Of a stretch of 64,000 bases of DNA, positions 1 to 7,363 are shown piece by piece. The position numbers and the translations under genes were made by a program. This stretch comes from Legionellaceae bacterium (GTDB lineage Bacteria > Pseudomonadota > Gammaproteobacteria > Legionellales > Legionellaceae): assembly GCA_018061965.1 (NCBI GenBank), contig JAGOTG010000014.1, positions 1 through 64,000 of the forward strand, written 5' to 3'. Positions within the stretch are counted from its first letter, which is position 1; every line of letters begins with the position of its first letter. The notes under the pieces were generated by a model that was given only the letters and a program-made list of their open reading frames with translations, was not told the DNA's origin and searched no databases.

Positions 1-126
1 TTGCTCAGAAATGGACAATGCCGATTCAAAACTGGAAGCCAGCTATGAATCGGTTTATGATCGAATTCAGCGATAGAGTTACTGAATAAGGGAATGGCTA
101 GTTACACAGAATATTTTACAGACTCG
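1..126 (+). mobile_element. 3' end of an IS256-family insertion sequence
   Basis: The window opens inside an insertion sequence. A transposase C-terminus (3-89) is followed by about 35 bases ending near ACACAGAATATTTTACAGAC, which resembles the right inverted repeat of IS256-family elements (on the minus strand GTCTGTAAAATATTCTGTGT). The left end lies outside the window, so the terminal repeats cannot be matched and the 126 boundary is approximate. Confidence 0.6.
3..89 (+). CDS. IS256-family transposase, C-terminal fragment (cut by window edge)
   Basis: Reading in frame 3 from the first bases gives 28 residues ending in a TAA at 87-89. The segment contains KWTMPIQNWKPAMNRF and ends FSDRVTE. 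The KWTMPI-NW-x3-NRF pattern is characteristic of the extreme C-terminus of IS256/mutator-type DDE transposases. Only this tail is visible, so whether the transposase is intact cannot be judged. Frame 2 is also open to base 76 but has no recognisable pattern. Confidence 0.7.
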   Translation, partial: AQKWTMPIQNWKPAMNRFMIEFSDRVTE

Positions 127-128
127 CT

Positions 129-155
129 GTGCAGTAACAATTACTGCACTTTTAT
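129..155 (+). terminator. Rho-independent terminator
   Basis: A perfect 9-bp stem (GTGCAGTAA / TTACTGCAC) with a three-base CAA loop is followed directly by TTTTATAT. It lies just after the insertion-sequence end and would stop plus-strand transcription leaving that element. The stretch from here to 287 shows no gene. Confidence 0.7.
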
Positions 156-287
156 ATAATTAAAACTGTTACCCATGTCCCGTTACATGTGTTACCTATG
201 TTACAGGGCTATACACATGCCGCGGGATCTGGGCTGATTAGCTTAATGACAAGATGTTTCTACCTAGCTCACACTACTACCATGCCT

Positions 288-503
288 CTATTTGCTTGCA
301 TCTTCTATTGGTATTGGTATTGTTTCTATTGGTGGTGCTCGTCGTCCTTCTTCCGCAGGCATAGACATACCTTCACTAACCTTACCGGTGTCTTCCACCG
401 TTACCGGATCAGTCTGAGCATTCGCAGCACCACAAGTAATGATTAGCAGCAATGCCGCTGCACTACCAGCCACATAACGCATGATTGAAGTTGACTCTTC
501 CAT
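288..503 (-). CDS. Small exported protein, paralogue of 1796-2047
   Basis: A 71-residue protein of unknown function. Residues 8-29 form a signal peptide (RYVAGSAAALLLIITCGAANA) with probable signal peptidase I cleavage after ANA. The mature part is about 40 residues, acidic and proline-rich (PIETIPIPIED), with no known domain. The ATG at 503 is preceded by a strong AAGGAGG ribosome-binding site. It lies directly downstream of the acid phosphatase gene on the same strand. Its leader and upstream DNA closely match those of the gene at 1796-2047, showing that the two arose by duplication. Confidence 0.7.
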   Translation of the reverse strand: MEESTSIMRYVAGSAAALLLIITCGAANAQTDPVTVEDTGKVSEGMSMPAEEGRRAPPIETIPIPIEDASK

Positions 504-574
504 GTTTCCTCCTTAGTTAGCGCCATGAATTCAATGGGCCGAATGGCCTCTTGCCTCATAGCGTTCGTTACTGC

Positions 575-1681
575 TTAATTTAGCACTACTTTTTCACTCA
601 AGACAAGCTGCGCCTGCTTTGTTTTTTCATTTGCTAAGTAAACAAGATCTGCAAGATGACAAGAAAATCCATTACATGCTGGAATGAATACAGGCTTATC
701 ATTATAAGTAATTCTCACAATATCATGGTCATTTCCCTCTTCAAACAGGGAAAAATTGAGTCGAGAAGCATATTCAGGCCATGCTTCCAAGGGGACCTCA
801 AGAGCGGCCATTTGCGCCAATAACGTGCTATCGTGTGCGGAAAATAGGATATATTTTAATTCCGAATTTTTTTGCCGCGCGGTTTGTAGTTTTTCCACAA
901 TCATAGTTAACTGTTTACTGCCTGCGACACTTGCAATGGACGGATTATTATAGAGCACAGTCCATTGGTTGTGTGTGATTTCCATAATTGCGTTGATATC
1001 GTCTTGTCCCAAATCAGGTGGTAAAGGCACATGATACCGCTGATAAATGGAAATCGCATCGGCGAGTTCCATTAATTGCATCGGATTGGTCAAAGTCAAC
1101 CCTGTTGCAGCACCCCATTTTGCCATACTCTGTTTTAATTCAGGCCCTTTTTCAATCCATGCTGGTGTTGAAAACAAGTACTTTTGTAATAATTTACCGA
1201 ACAAGACTTTGTCGTTAAACGGGCGAAGGAGGCTATCTTCCTGCTGCGGCAGCGTAAAAATGGGAATCGGCTGATATCCCTGGGGCAAAGCATAGGCCTG
1301 CGAGCCCGGATTTTTTGGGCCATGACCCAGCGGGTATAACCCCAGTAATAAAGATTGTGCACTCATCACGGTACGATCATACTCCGTTGAACGCACATAC
1401 ATGGTTTTGATCGAGTACTGTTCTGGTAATAATTGAGTCTTTGTAATGTACTCTTCTCTCAAGCGTTTTCCAAGTTGATATTCTTGCTCCATCCCAATCG
1501 GCGTTAATTCTCCCAAACCTTCTTGCCAATGATGAGGCGCCTTCGGCAGTTCTATAAGCGGCGTCCTATCACCATGTCGAATAATATCGATTGCGAAGAT
1601 GAGCTTTTCGGATGCAAATACATTGGCTGCCAGACAACCCTGGATGACAATACTTAATCCCAAAAAAATTGATTTAAACAT
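575..1681 (-). CDS. Exported histidine-type acid phosphatase
   Basis: A 368-residue branch-2 histidine phosphatase. The catalytic RHGDRTP motif is at residues 35-41, with the nucleophilic histidine at 36, and the proton-donor HD pair lies in SAHDSTL near residue 290. A hydrophobic leader (residues 1-23, ending VFA) indicates export to the periplasm or beyond. These enzymes release phosphate from monoesters at acid pH; Legionella Map is a family member of similar size. The ATG at 1681 is preferred because it opens the signal peptide, whereas an upstream in-frame TTG at 1708 adds nine uninformative residues. The last eleven codons are duplicated at 2125-2160. Confidence 0.88.
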   Translation of the reverse strand: MFKSIFLGLSIVIQGCLAANVFASEKLIFAIDIIRHGDRTPLIELPKAPHHWQEGLGELTPIGMEQEYQLGKRLREEYITKTQLLPEQYSIKTMYVRSTEYDRTVMSAQSLLLGLYPLGHGPKNPGSQAYALPQGYQPIPIFTLPQQEDSLLRPFNDKVLFGKLLQKYLFSTPAWIEKGPELKQSMAKWGAATGLTLTNPMQLMELADAISIYQRYHVPLPPDLGQDDINAIMEITHNQWTVLYNNPSIASVAGSKQLTMIVEKLQTARQKNSELKYILFSAHDSTLLAQMAALEVPLEAWPEYASRLNFSLFEEGNDHDIVRITYNDKPVFIPACNGFSCHLADLVYLANEKTKQAQLVLSEKVVLN

Positions 1682-1795
1682 TAAGAAACCTGTTTTAATT
1701 AGAAACAATCCAGAGTACAGTGCTCCGAACTTCCAGATTGTTTCAAGTCGTTTGCAAAGATGTGTTTTTGCTTAATTTACCGGTGCTCCCGTGCT

Positions 1796-2047
1796 CTATT
1801 CAGGGCATATCCCGTCTACACAAGGTCCATTGCCTCCATTCTGTTCCTGTTGTTTCTGTTGCATTCTCTGACGAAGCTTATTACTTCTAGTATCAGTAGG
1901 TGCTGGTGACTGAGTGCCACTTTCTACACTTTGACCATTAACTTCTTGTGTCTCAGTCTCAGCATTCGCAGCACCGCAAGCAATGGTTAGCAGCAATGCC
2001 GCTGCACTACCAGCTACATATCGTACGAATAATATTGAATGTTTCAT
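1796..2047 (-). CDS. Small exported protein, paralogue of 288-503
   Basis: An 83-residue protein with signal peptide KHSILFVRYVAGSAAALLL followed by TIACGAANA, nearly identical to the leader of the gene at 288-503. The mature part is Gln/Asn-rich (KLRQRMQQKQQEQNGGNG) and ends in PCVDGICPE, with two cysteines that could pair. The ATG at 2047 has an AAGGAGAAAA ribosome-binding site; the reading frame extends upstream to 2122, but that part is not leader-like. Function unknown; the mature sequence is not obviously related to that of its paralogue. Confidence 0.7.
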   Translation of the reverse strand: MKHSILFVRYVAGSAAALLLTIACGAANAETETQEVNGQSVESGTQSPAPTDTRSNKLRQRMQQKQQEQNGGNGPCVDGICPE

Positions 2048-2124
2048 GTTTTTTCTCCTTATCCTTAAGTGGCACCATGAATTCAATGCGTCGTCTAGCT
2101 TCTCATCCATAGCGTTAGTCAACT

Positions 2125-2160
2125 CTAATTTAACACTACTCCCTCACTGAGTACAAACTG
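2125..2160 (-). pseudogene. Remnant of an acid phosphatase 3' end
   Basis: On the minus strand this segment reads QFVLSEGVVLN-stop, against QLVLSEKVVLN-stop at the true end of the phosphatase gene (575). Similarity continues downstream through the leader of the small exported gene. The segment therefore looks like the trace of a second phosphatase copy whose body was deleted after a tandem duplication. Confidence 0.7.
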
Positions 2161-2202
2161 AATCGGAGTAACCACATCTTAGGATCAAATTTAAGCCGCA
2201 TT

Positions 2203-2733
2203 TCATCCAAAAACGACACGGCATATCCATACTGACGCCAAAACCCCAGCCAGATCTGCTAGCAATCCAGCTGGAATGGCGTGCCTGGTGTGGCGAATAC
2301 TGACCGACCCAAAATAGACAGCAATCACATAAAATGTCGTTTCAGTGCTCCCCATTAAGGTACCCGCCATTTTACCAATAATAGAGTTCCCGCCAAATTG
2401 ATGCATCAAATCGGCCATCAATCCATTGGAAGCGCTGCCTGAAAACGGTCGAATCAAAGCCAACGGTAGTAATTCTGGCGGCATTCCCACGCGCGCAAGC
2501 AAAGGACCCAACCAAGTATTAAGCAACTCAAAAAATCCTGATGCGCGTAGCATGCCAATCGCGACCAACATCGCAATCAAATAGGGGAGCAAACTAATAC
2601 AGATGGAAAACCCTTCTTTGCCGCCTTCGACGAACGCGTCAAACACATTGACTTTTTTCCAGGTTCCGTAGATGGGAATACCCACTATAAACAATAGAAA
2701 CAGGCTATTCGAAAATATATTCAATATATTCAT
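2203..2733 (-). CDS. spmB: SpmB-like nucleoside-recognition (Gate) domain membrane protein
   Basis: A 176-residue polytopic inner-membrane protein with several hydrophobic segments. It contains the family-typical stretch LALIRPFSGSASNGLMADL and later MGSTETTFYVIAVYFGSV, both typical of the spore-maturation-protein-B branch of Gate (nucleoside recognition) proteins. The name is historical; in non-spore-formers such as Legionella relatives the function is unknown, probably transport-related. Its ATG overlaps the stop of spmA by four bases (ATGA), so the two are translationally coupled. Confidence 0.85.
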   Translation of the reverse strand: MNILNIFSNSLFLLFIVGIPIYGTWKKVNVFDAFVEGGKEGFSICISLLPYLIAMLVAIGMLRASGFFELLNTWLGPLLARVGMPPELLPLALIRPFSGSASNGLMADLMHQFGGNSIIGKMAGTLMGSTETTFYVIAVYFGSVSIRHTRHAIPAGLLADLAGVLASVWICRVVFG

Positions 2734-3335
2734 AAAGTATTGCTTCTCTTAAGTCGATACATTGGCAATTTGGCCAAAGTTTTCACTGCCACAATTGCAA
2801 CGATCGAAGAAATAATCGTCGCAACCATAGAGGTCACAATAATACTAGTCGGATGCTCAGATCCATTTGCAGCAAGATAAGCAATGGCAGTCGCTGGAAT
2901 CAATTGCACGCTAGACGTATTGATTGCCAAAAATGTACACATGGCATTGGTCGCTGAATGCGCATGGGTATTCAGTTTTTGCAATTCTTTCATCGCCTGC
3001 AAACCAAACGGCGTTGCAGCATTGGCCATCCCTAGCATATTCGCCGCGATGTTCATGATCATGGCACCCATTGCAGGATGATCGGTTGGAACCTCTGGAA
3101 ATAAACGCCGCATAATCGGTTTTAATGCTCTCGAAAACAAGGTAATCAACCCAGAATCATTGGCAATCCGCATAATACCAAGCCATAAAGTCATCATCGC
3201 AGCCAGACCCAAAGCCACTTCAAACCCAATTTTTGCTGAATCCGTAACGGCTTGGACAACCGCGCTCAAACGACCTTGAATCGCCCCCACTATAACCGAC
3301 AAACAAAGTATTGCTAACCAAATGAAATTTAACAT
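2730..3335 (-). CDS. spmA: SpmA-like nucleoside-recognition (Gate) domain membrane protein
   Basis: A 201-residue polytopic membrane protein starting MLNFIWLAIL. The family segments GLAAMMTLWLGIMRIANDSGLI and NMLGMANAATPFGLQAMK are typical of SpmA. The ATG at 3335 has an AAGGAA site eight bases upstream and opens directly into the first membrane helix; an upstream in-frame start at 3419 adds 28 non-hydrophobic residues and would overlap the divergent gene at 3414. It forms an operon with spmB. Confidence 0.85.
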   Translation of the reverse strand: MLNFIWLAILCLSVIVGAIQGRLSAVVQAVTDSAKIGFEVALGLAAMMTLWLGIMRIANDSGLITLFSRALKPIMRRLFPEVPTDHPAMGAMIMNIAANMLGMANAATPFGLQAMKELQKLNTHAHSATNAMCTFLAINTSSVQLIPATAIAYLAANGSEHPTSIIVTSMVATIISSIVAIVAVKTLAKLPMYRLKRSNTL

Positions 3336-3413
3336 ACAGATGGGTTCCTTGAGAGAACTCCGAGCACATTGTATACTCGGAATTTGATCAAGCATAAATT
3401 GAGTTGAGTCCTG

Positions 3414-4418
3414 ATGCAATTCCTTCTGAGAAAAATCCTTATTCTAATCAGCCTGTCCAGTCTCTTATCTACTGGATGTTTGGCCTTGCCCTCTCCTACT
3501 TACCCTTTTTGTGATCCCAACCTACATCAGCAAACCAAACGGGCATTACATAAGATTTACGCATCCGACAGGGCGTCTATTCCAGATGCGCTGCCAGAGC
3601 GTATTCAATATTTTAGTCAATTGTTTTTAGACAAACCCTATGCATTAACCGCCTTAGGAGAAGGTCTGTCGGGAAAATTTGATCAAGCACCTTTGTATCG
3701 ATTCGATGCATTTGATTGTCAAACTTATGTAGAAACTGTTTTGGCTTTAGCACTATCTGATTCTGCTTCGCATTTCAAACGTTGTATGCAGAATATCCGC
3801 TATGCGCATGGCAACATTGAGTATACACAACGCCATCATTTTACATCTCCTGATTGGAATACATTTAATCAGCAACAAGGGATGCTGCAAGACATCACGA
3901 CAACCATTCAAGATCAAAACCAGAATGCTAGTGCGCGCTATGCTGAAACGATTATTCATCCAGCAAATTGGTATCAGCATTTTAAAGTTGATAAAATCCG
4001 TCTATGTTCCGCCTCCTCGACTGAAACAAAACAACGTCTGCATCGATTACAACATCTTGCGAAATTCCTGCCAGCAAAAACATCGCGTATCGCCTACCTT
4101 CCCATCCAAGCTTTGATTACCAAAGATAAAAATAGTCAGTATCTCCTTGACCAAATCCCTAGCGGCGCAATTATTGAAATTGTACGCCCCAATTGGGATT
4201 TGACAAAAGCCATTGGGACTCATTTGAATGTATCGCACATCGGTTTGGCTATCCGAGAACAAGGAGAGTTGTATTTTTATAATGCGTCTAGTTTGACGAC
4301 TAAAGTCTACAAACCAACCTTAGTAGACTACCTCATCAGCATGCTTTCGCAACCAACGGTTCAAGGTATCAACGTTCAGATCGTTTTGCCGAGTAAGATG
4401 TGTCGGTTTGCAAACTAA
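3414..4418 (+). CDS. DUF1460 family exported amidase-like protein
   Basis: A 334-residue protein of the DUF1460 (PF07313) family, an NlpC/P60-like fold annotated as N-acetylmuramoyl-L-alanine amidase-like. The likely nucleophile is Cys102 in FDCQTYVET and the likely histidine is His275 in SHIGLAIRE. An N-terminal hydrophobic segment ends LLSTGC at Cys22, so it is a possible lipoprotein, although the lipobox is not ideal. Divergent from spmA. A role in peptidoglycan turnover in the periplasm is a family-based inference. Confidence 0.8.
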   Translation: MQFLLRKILILISLSSLLSTGCLALPSPTYPFCDPNLHQQTKRALHKIYASDRASIPDALPERIQYFSQLFLDKPYALTALGEGLSGKFDQAPLYRFDAFDCQTYVETVLALALSDSASHFKRCMQNIRYAHGNIEYTQRHHFTSPDWNTFNQQQGMLQDITTTIQDQNQNASARYAETIIHPANWYQHFKVDKIRLCSASSTETKQRLHRLQHLAKFLPAKTSRIAYLPIQALITKDKNSQYLLDQIPSGAIIEIVRPNWDLTKAIGTHLNVSHIGLAIREQGELYFYNASSLTTKVYKPTLVDYLISMLSQPTVQGINVQIVLPSKMCRFAN

Positions 4419-4458
4419 ATTTTGACATTGAGCAACTCCGTAACCAGTATCAAGCCAC

Positions 4459-4600
4459 ATATAGTGAATTGATTTTTTAATTGACTGATAAATGTAGGTT
4501 GGGCCAAAGCCCCACGAAGCACTGCTGTTGGGCCAAGGCCCAACCTACTTCTTTTATTAATGGGGCAATTAAAAATTAAAAGACTATATAGTCACTGGAT
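4459..4600. repeat. Intergenic palindromic element with GGTTGGGCC core
   Basis: Bases 4494-4548 form a palindrome whose arms read GTAGGTTGGGCC and GGCCCAACCTAC around a short centre. The left flank (4459-4485, ATAGTGAATTGATT then TTTTAATTGAC) recurs at 50923-50949, and the right flank has a complementary AATTAAAAATTAAAAGACTATATAG. Related cores are at 27805-27999, 52751-52816 and 59076-59100. A further fragment, TTGCTTCGCTAACGCTCGCAA, follows near 4600. No gene is seen between 4419 and 4686. Confidence 0.75.
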
Positions 4601-4686
4601 TGCTTCGCTAACGCTCGCAAAGACGGGGTATTTGATTATGCTCCTAGTAATTGATCCGTCTGTATCGAAGTGACTCATTACGAAAA

Positions 4687-5037
4687 ATGAAACATACGTT
4701 ATACTTTGATGATAGCTTTCACGTTGAGCAGCATAGTATGAACCTTGCAACCACATTGATTCAATTTGGTTTTTCCATCAGTTTACTGGTCAATTCATTG
4801 CTGTTTATCCCTCAAATCCTCACCATCCTTCGACACAAATCAGCCGAGAATGTATCCTTATTGACCTTCATGGGATTTAATATTATCCAATTATTTATAT
4901 TACTGCATGGGGTAGTGAACCACGACTATTTATTGGTACTTGGTTATCTATTAAGCCTATTATCTTGCGGTACAGTAACGATGTTGATTATTTATTACCG
5001 GTATATCAACCCAACATCCAAGGCTCAGAAAAAATGA
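4687..5037 (+). CDS. PQ-loop / SemiSWEET-like small membrane protein
   Basis: A 116-residue protein with three predicted membrane helices after a short polar N-terminus. The first helix ends in the PQ-loop signature FIPQILTILRHKSAENVSLL, as in single-repeat PQ-loop and SemiSWEET sugar transporters, which work as dimers. An ATG at 4738 (MNLATT) would give a 99-residue protein starting at the first helix and is equally possible; no start has a clear ribosome-binding site. Its stop overlaps the next ATG (ATGA at 5034). Confidence 0.75.
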   Translation: MKHTLYFDDSFHVEQHSMNLATTLIQFGFSISLLVNSLLFIPQILTILRHKSAENVSLLTFMGFNIIQLFILLHGVVNHDYLLVLGYLLSLLSCGTVTMLIIYYRYINPTSKAQKK

Positions 5038-5605
5038 CCAGTATGGATGCCATTTTTGCCGAACCTTGTAGCATCTTGTACTTACTGCCCTATACAGGGC
5101 AGTCTCAATTGGTGAGTAAAAAACAAAAATTGGATGATTTATACTTTATCCAGACTGTGGTCGGATTTACGATTGTAGCGTTAGAAACTTTTTTATCCGG
5201 TGATTTGGTCGCATTTGATGCGCAAGTAGGCGAAAATCTTTGTCAAATCCGCGCATACAAAACGCTATTACTTGCGCGTGAACACTTGGATTCAGATACC
5301 AAAAAATCAGAACTTGTACAAAAAATCAATCAAATAAAATTGCACAAAACAAAACTATCTGTGATTGGGAAAATGCCATCTATAAAGTCAAATCCTATTG
5401 TAAAAATTTGGATGCCCCCGAATCGATTGTGAATTTTCTAAGAAGACATGATTTGTATTTTGCTTTGAATGAGGATGAGGTGTTTCTCGTCGCATGCTTT
5501 TTTTTAACTCATTTTAATATTCGGGATGAGGACGATATTCCTGTTGCGATTAATTTAGGCAACGTCCCTAAATGGCTCTGCAAAAGGAATAAAAAAATCT
5601 TCTAA
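5034..5605 (+). pseudogene. Unknown gene interrupted by a frameshift
   Basis: The first part (from ATG 5034, MTSMDAIFAEPCSILYLLPY) stays open to 5432. Its sequence stops looking natural near 5350, while another frame becomes protein-like from about 5350 and continues ENAIYKVKSYCKNLDAPESI to 5605 without a convincing start. Joining them near 5340-5370, in an A-rich stretch, would give one soluble protein of about 190 residues. No family is recognised. It is either a decayed gene or a sequencing slip. It is coupled to the PQ-loop gene by a four-base overlap. Confidence 0.6.
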
Positions 5606-5642
5606 ATATAGACTATAATTTACGTACTAACTGGAGGATTTT

Positions 5643-6200
5643 ATGTCTAAATCTCATAGAGACAAAGTACTTGACGCAACCGTTCTCAGAAAATCAGAAT
5701 CGCTTGCAATGTATAATAATGCATTAATACTTAGAAATACTATTCAGGCAGCTATTACAGCAGCTGAGTTAGATGATGATCACCCTCTTCACCCTACAAC
5801 AAAAAATACAGCTCAACAATTAATTGCTGAATTAGACGCCGCCTTGGATACATGGGAATTGAATACCAGGAATACTACCACTGTAGAAGTAAAAAAGGGT
5901 TTCTTTACAAAAGAAACCAAAATATCTCATGCTCCTATCTTGATCCAAGAACAAATAAACACACAACTCATTGAGGCCTGTCAGGCCATCGTTAATAAAC
6001 ATGAGAATGGGTTAATGCATGCGCCTGATCTATGGGAGCAAGTGAAAGCAGCTATCAATTCGTTTGTTCAGTCATGTGGAGGTAGCAAGGTTTTCTCAGT
6101 GGAATCGTCTTCTATTGCTGTCAACGCACAACAACTCTCTGACAACACTATAGAAAAAAATATTGAAGATATACGACACAATAAACAAGGCGGCCGCTAA
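5643..6200 (+). CDS. Hypothetical soluble helical protein
   Basis: A 185-residue, mostly helical, hydrophilic protein without leader or membrane segment and with no recognised family. The start is secure: CTGGAGGATTTT precedes the ATG, and TATAAT at 5614-5619 is a plausible -10 element. The C-terminus is polar (IEDIRHNKQGGR). Its setting among accessory genes makes a secreted effector possible, but nothing in the sequence shows this directly. Confidence 0.65.
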   Translation: MSKSHRDKVLDATVLRKSESLAMYNNALILRNTIQAAITAAELDDDHPLHPTTKNTAQQLIAELDAALDTWELNTRNTTTVEVKKGFFTKETKISHAPILIQEQINTQLIEACQAIVNKHENGLMHAPDLWEQVKAAINSFVQSCGGSKVFSVESSSIAVNAQQLSDNTIEKNIEDIRHNKQGGR

Positions 6201-6277
6201 ACTTACTCGGACAAGCATTCAAATTGCGCAAAATGTTTTATATTTACCAGGCATACAACTTACAGGGAGACAATGAA

Positions 6278-6529
6278 ATGGTATATGGAAAAAAACTGAA
6301 GGAAGCTCGGATATTGTTATCGGCTTTGGCCATATACTTATTTCCATCCCTGTCAAATGGTATGCCTATCTGTGATGATTTTTGTCCGACCGTGACGGAC
6401 CAAATAAACTGTAATACAGCAAATTGTGGTGACACTGATTCATGCACGTGGTGGACTAGTGTTAATACTAATACAAAGACCCAGGCTCAGACTAATACCG
6501 GGGCATGCCAGCCACCCCAAAGCAACTAA
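6278..6529 (+). CDS. Small cysteine-rich exported protein
   Basis: An 83-residue protein with a hydrophobic leader (ARILLSALAIYLFPSLSNG) and a short mature part holding seven cysteines (CDDFC, C-x5-C, C-x4-C, then one near the end) among Asn/Thr-rich sequence. The cysteines suggest disulfide bonding after export. The ATG at 6278 follows AGGGAGACAATGAA; the frame extends to 6224 but that section is not leader-like. Function unknown. A strong terminator follows. Confidence 0.6.
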   Translation: MVYGKKLKEARILLSALAIYLFPSLSNGMPICDDFCPTVTDQINCNTANCGDTDSCTWWTSVNTNTKTQAQTNTGACQPPQSN

Positions 6530-6536
6530 TACCTCT

Positions 6537-6564
6537 GAGCAGCGAAGAGCTGCTCACTTTTTAT
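6537..6564 (+). terminator. Rho-independent terminator after the cysteine-rich gene
   Basis: Perfect 7-bp stem GAGCAGC / GCTGCTC with a GAAGA loop, followed by ACTTTTTAT, eight bases after the stop codon at 6529. Confidence 0.8.
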
Positions 6565-6688
6565 AGTTATTTAATGAGGCTTGCTTAGTAACTTTCCAAG
6601 CACAACTTCACGACAGCGCAATCAAGCTTTCGATGTAGGCATAATTTTACTTATCGCACCTCGTAGGATATGATTATTTTTATATGTC

Positions 6689-7309
6689 ATGAAAAGATCT
6701 GCAGGAGTGCTCTTCTTGATCAAACACTGTTTTTTGCGACACATCTCATGGATGATAGCCTTAGCAATCGCCTGCATAGGATGCTCTTCGACTGGCAACA
6801 AGGAGAAGGGTGAAACTGATAATAACTTTGATCAGTCATCGTATGACTTCCGTTTATATAAAAATCATGAAAACTATCTCGCGGATCAATTAAAAGAAGA
6901 GGACATTACCTATATAAAATATGGTGATAGCAGGACGCTGGTTATTCCTGCGGATAAGTATTTTTCACTGCAGTCTACTGAATTGACAGACATGGATTAT
7001 TCTGGCTTCAATAATGTGGTCAAATTACTCAAACTCTATCCCAATAGCCAAATTTATGTTGCTGCATTCAGTGATGATAGTGGTTCGGCCAGTTCTCAAA
7101 TGGATTTAACTCAGGGTCGTGCAGAAAGAATGCTCACGTTTTTGTGGGCCAATGGGATTCCAGCCAAAAAACTCTCCGCACAAGGATATGGAGAAACCTA
7201 CTCCATCGGAAGTAACAAGCAAATGCATTCTAGTTCCTACAATCGCCGCATCGAAATTCAGTGGAGCAAACCGGTAAAATCATGTTGTCCTGGGTCACCA
7301 CCTACTTGA
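6689..7309 (+). CDS. OmpA-domain lipoprotein, candidate DotK/IcmN
   Basis: A 206-residue protein with a lipoprotein-type leader ending ACIGC-SS (Cys32) and a C-terminal OmpA-like peptidoglycan-binding domain (about residues 95-195). The domain shows LTQGRAERMLTFLWANGIP, then KLSAQGYGETY and NRRIEIQW; the N-x2-R-R pattern is the usual diaminopimelate-contacting region. Size and layout fit the Dot/Icm outer-membrane lipoprotein DotK (IcmN) of Legionella-type IVB secretion systems, but also generic Pal-like lipoproteins. No other dot/icm gene lies in the window, so the DotK assignment is tentative. Confidence 0.75.
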   Translation: MKRSAGVLFLIKHCFLRHISWMIALAIACIGCSSTGNKEKGETDNNFDQSSYDFRLYKNHENYLADQLKEEDITYIKYGDSRTLVIPADKYFSLQSTELTDMDYSGFNNVVKLLKLYPNSQIYVAAFSDDSGSASSQMDLTQGRAERMLTFLWANGIPAKKLSAQGYGETYSIGSNKQMHSSSYNRRIEIQWSKPVKSCCPGSPPT

Positions 7310-7363
7310 TTTACTTAGCACCTCTTCAGCACGAACGACTTGAAAAGGATACTATTTGGTTAA

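Noticed and set aside
2-76. Frame-2 open segment at the window start
   Set aside because: Frame 3 of the same bases gives a recognisable IS256 transposase C-terminus; frame 2 is incidental.
189-446. Plus-strand ORF over the small exported gene
   Set aside because: Antisense shadow with aromatic-rich, unnatural composition; the minus-strand gene has a leader, strong ribosome-binding site and a paralogue.
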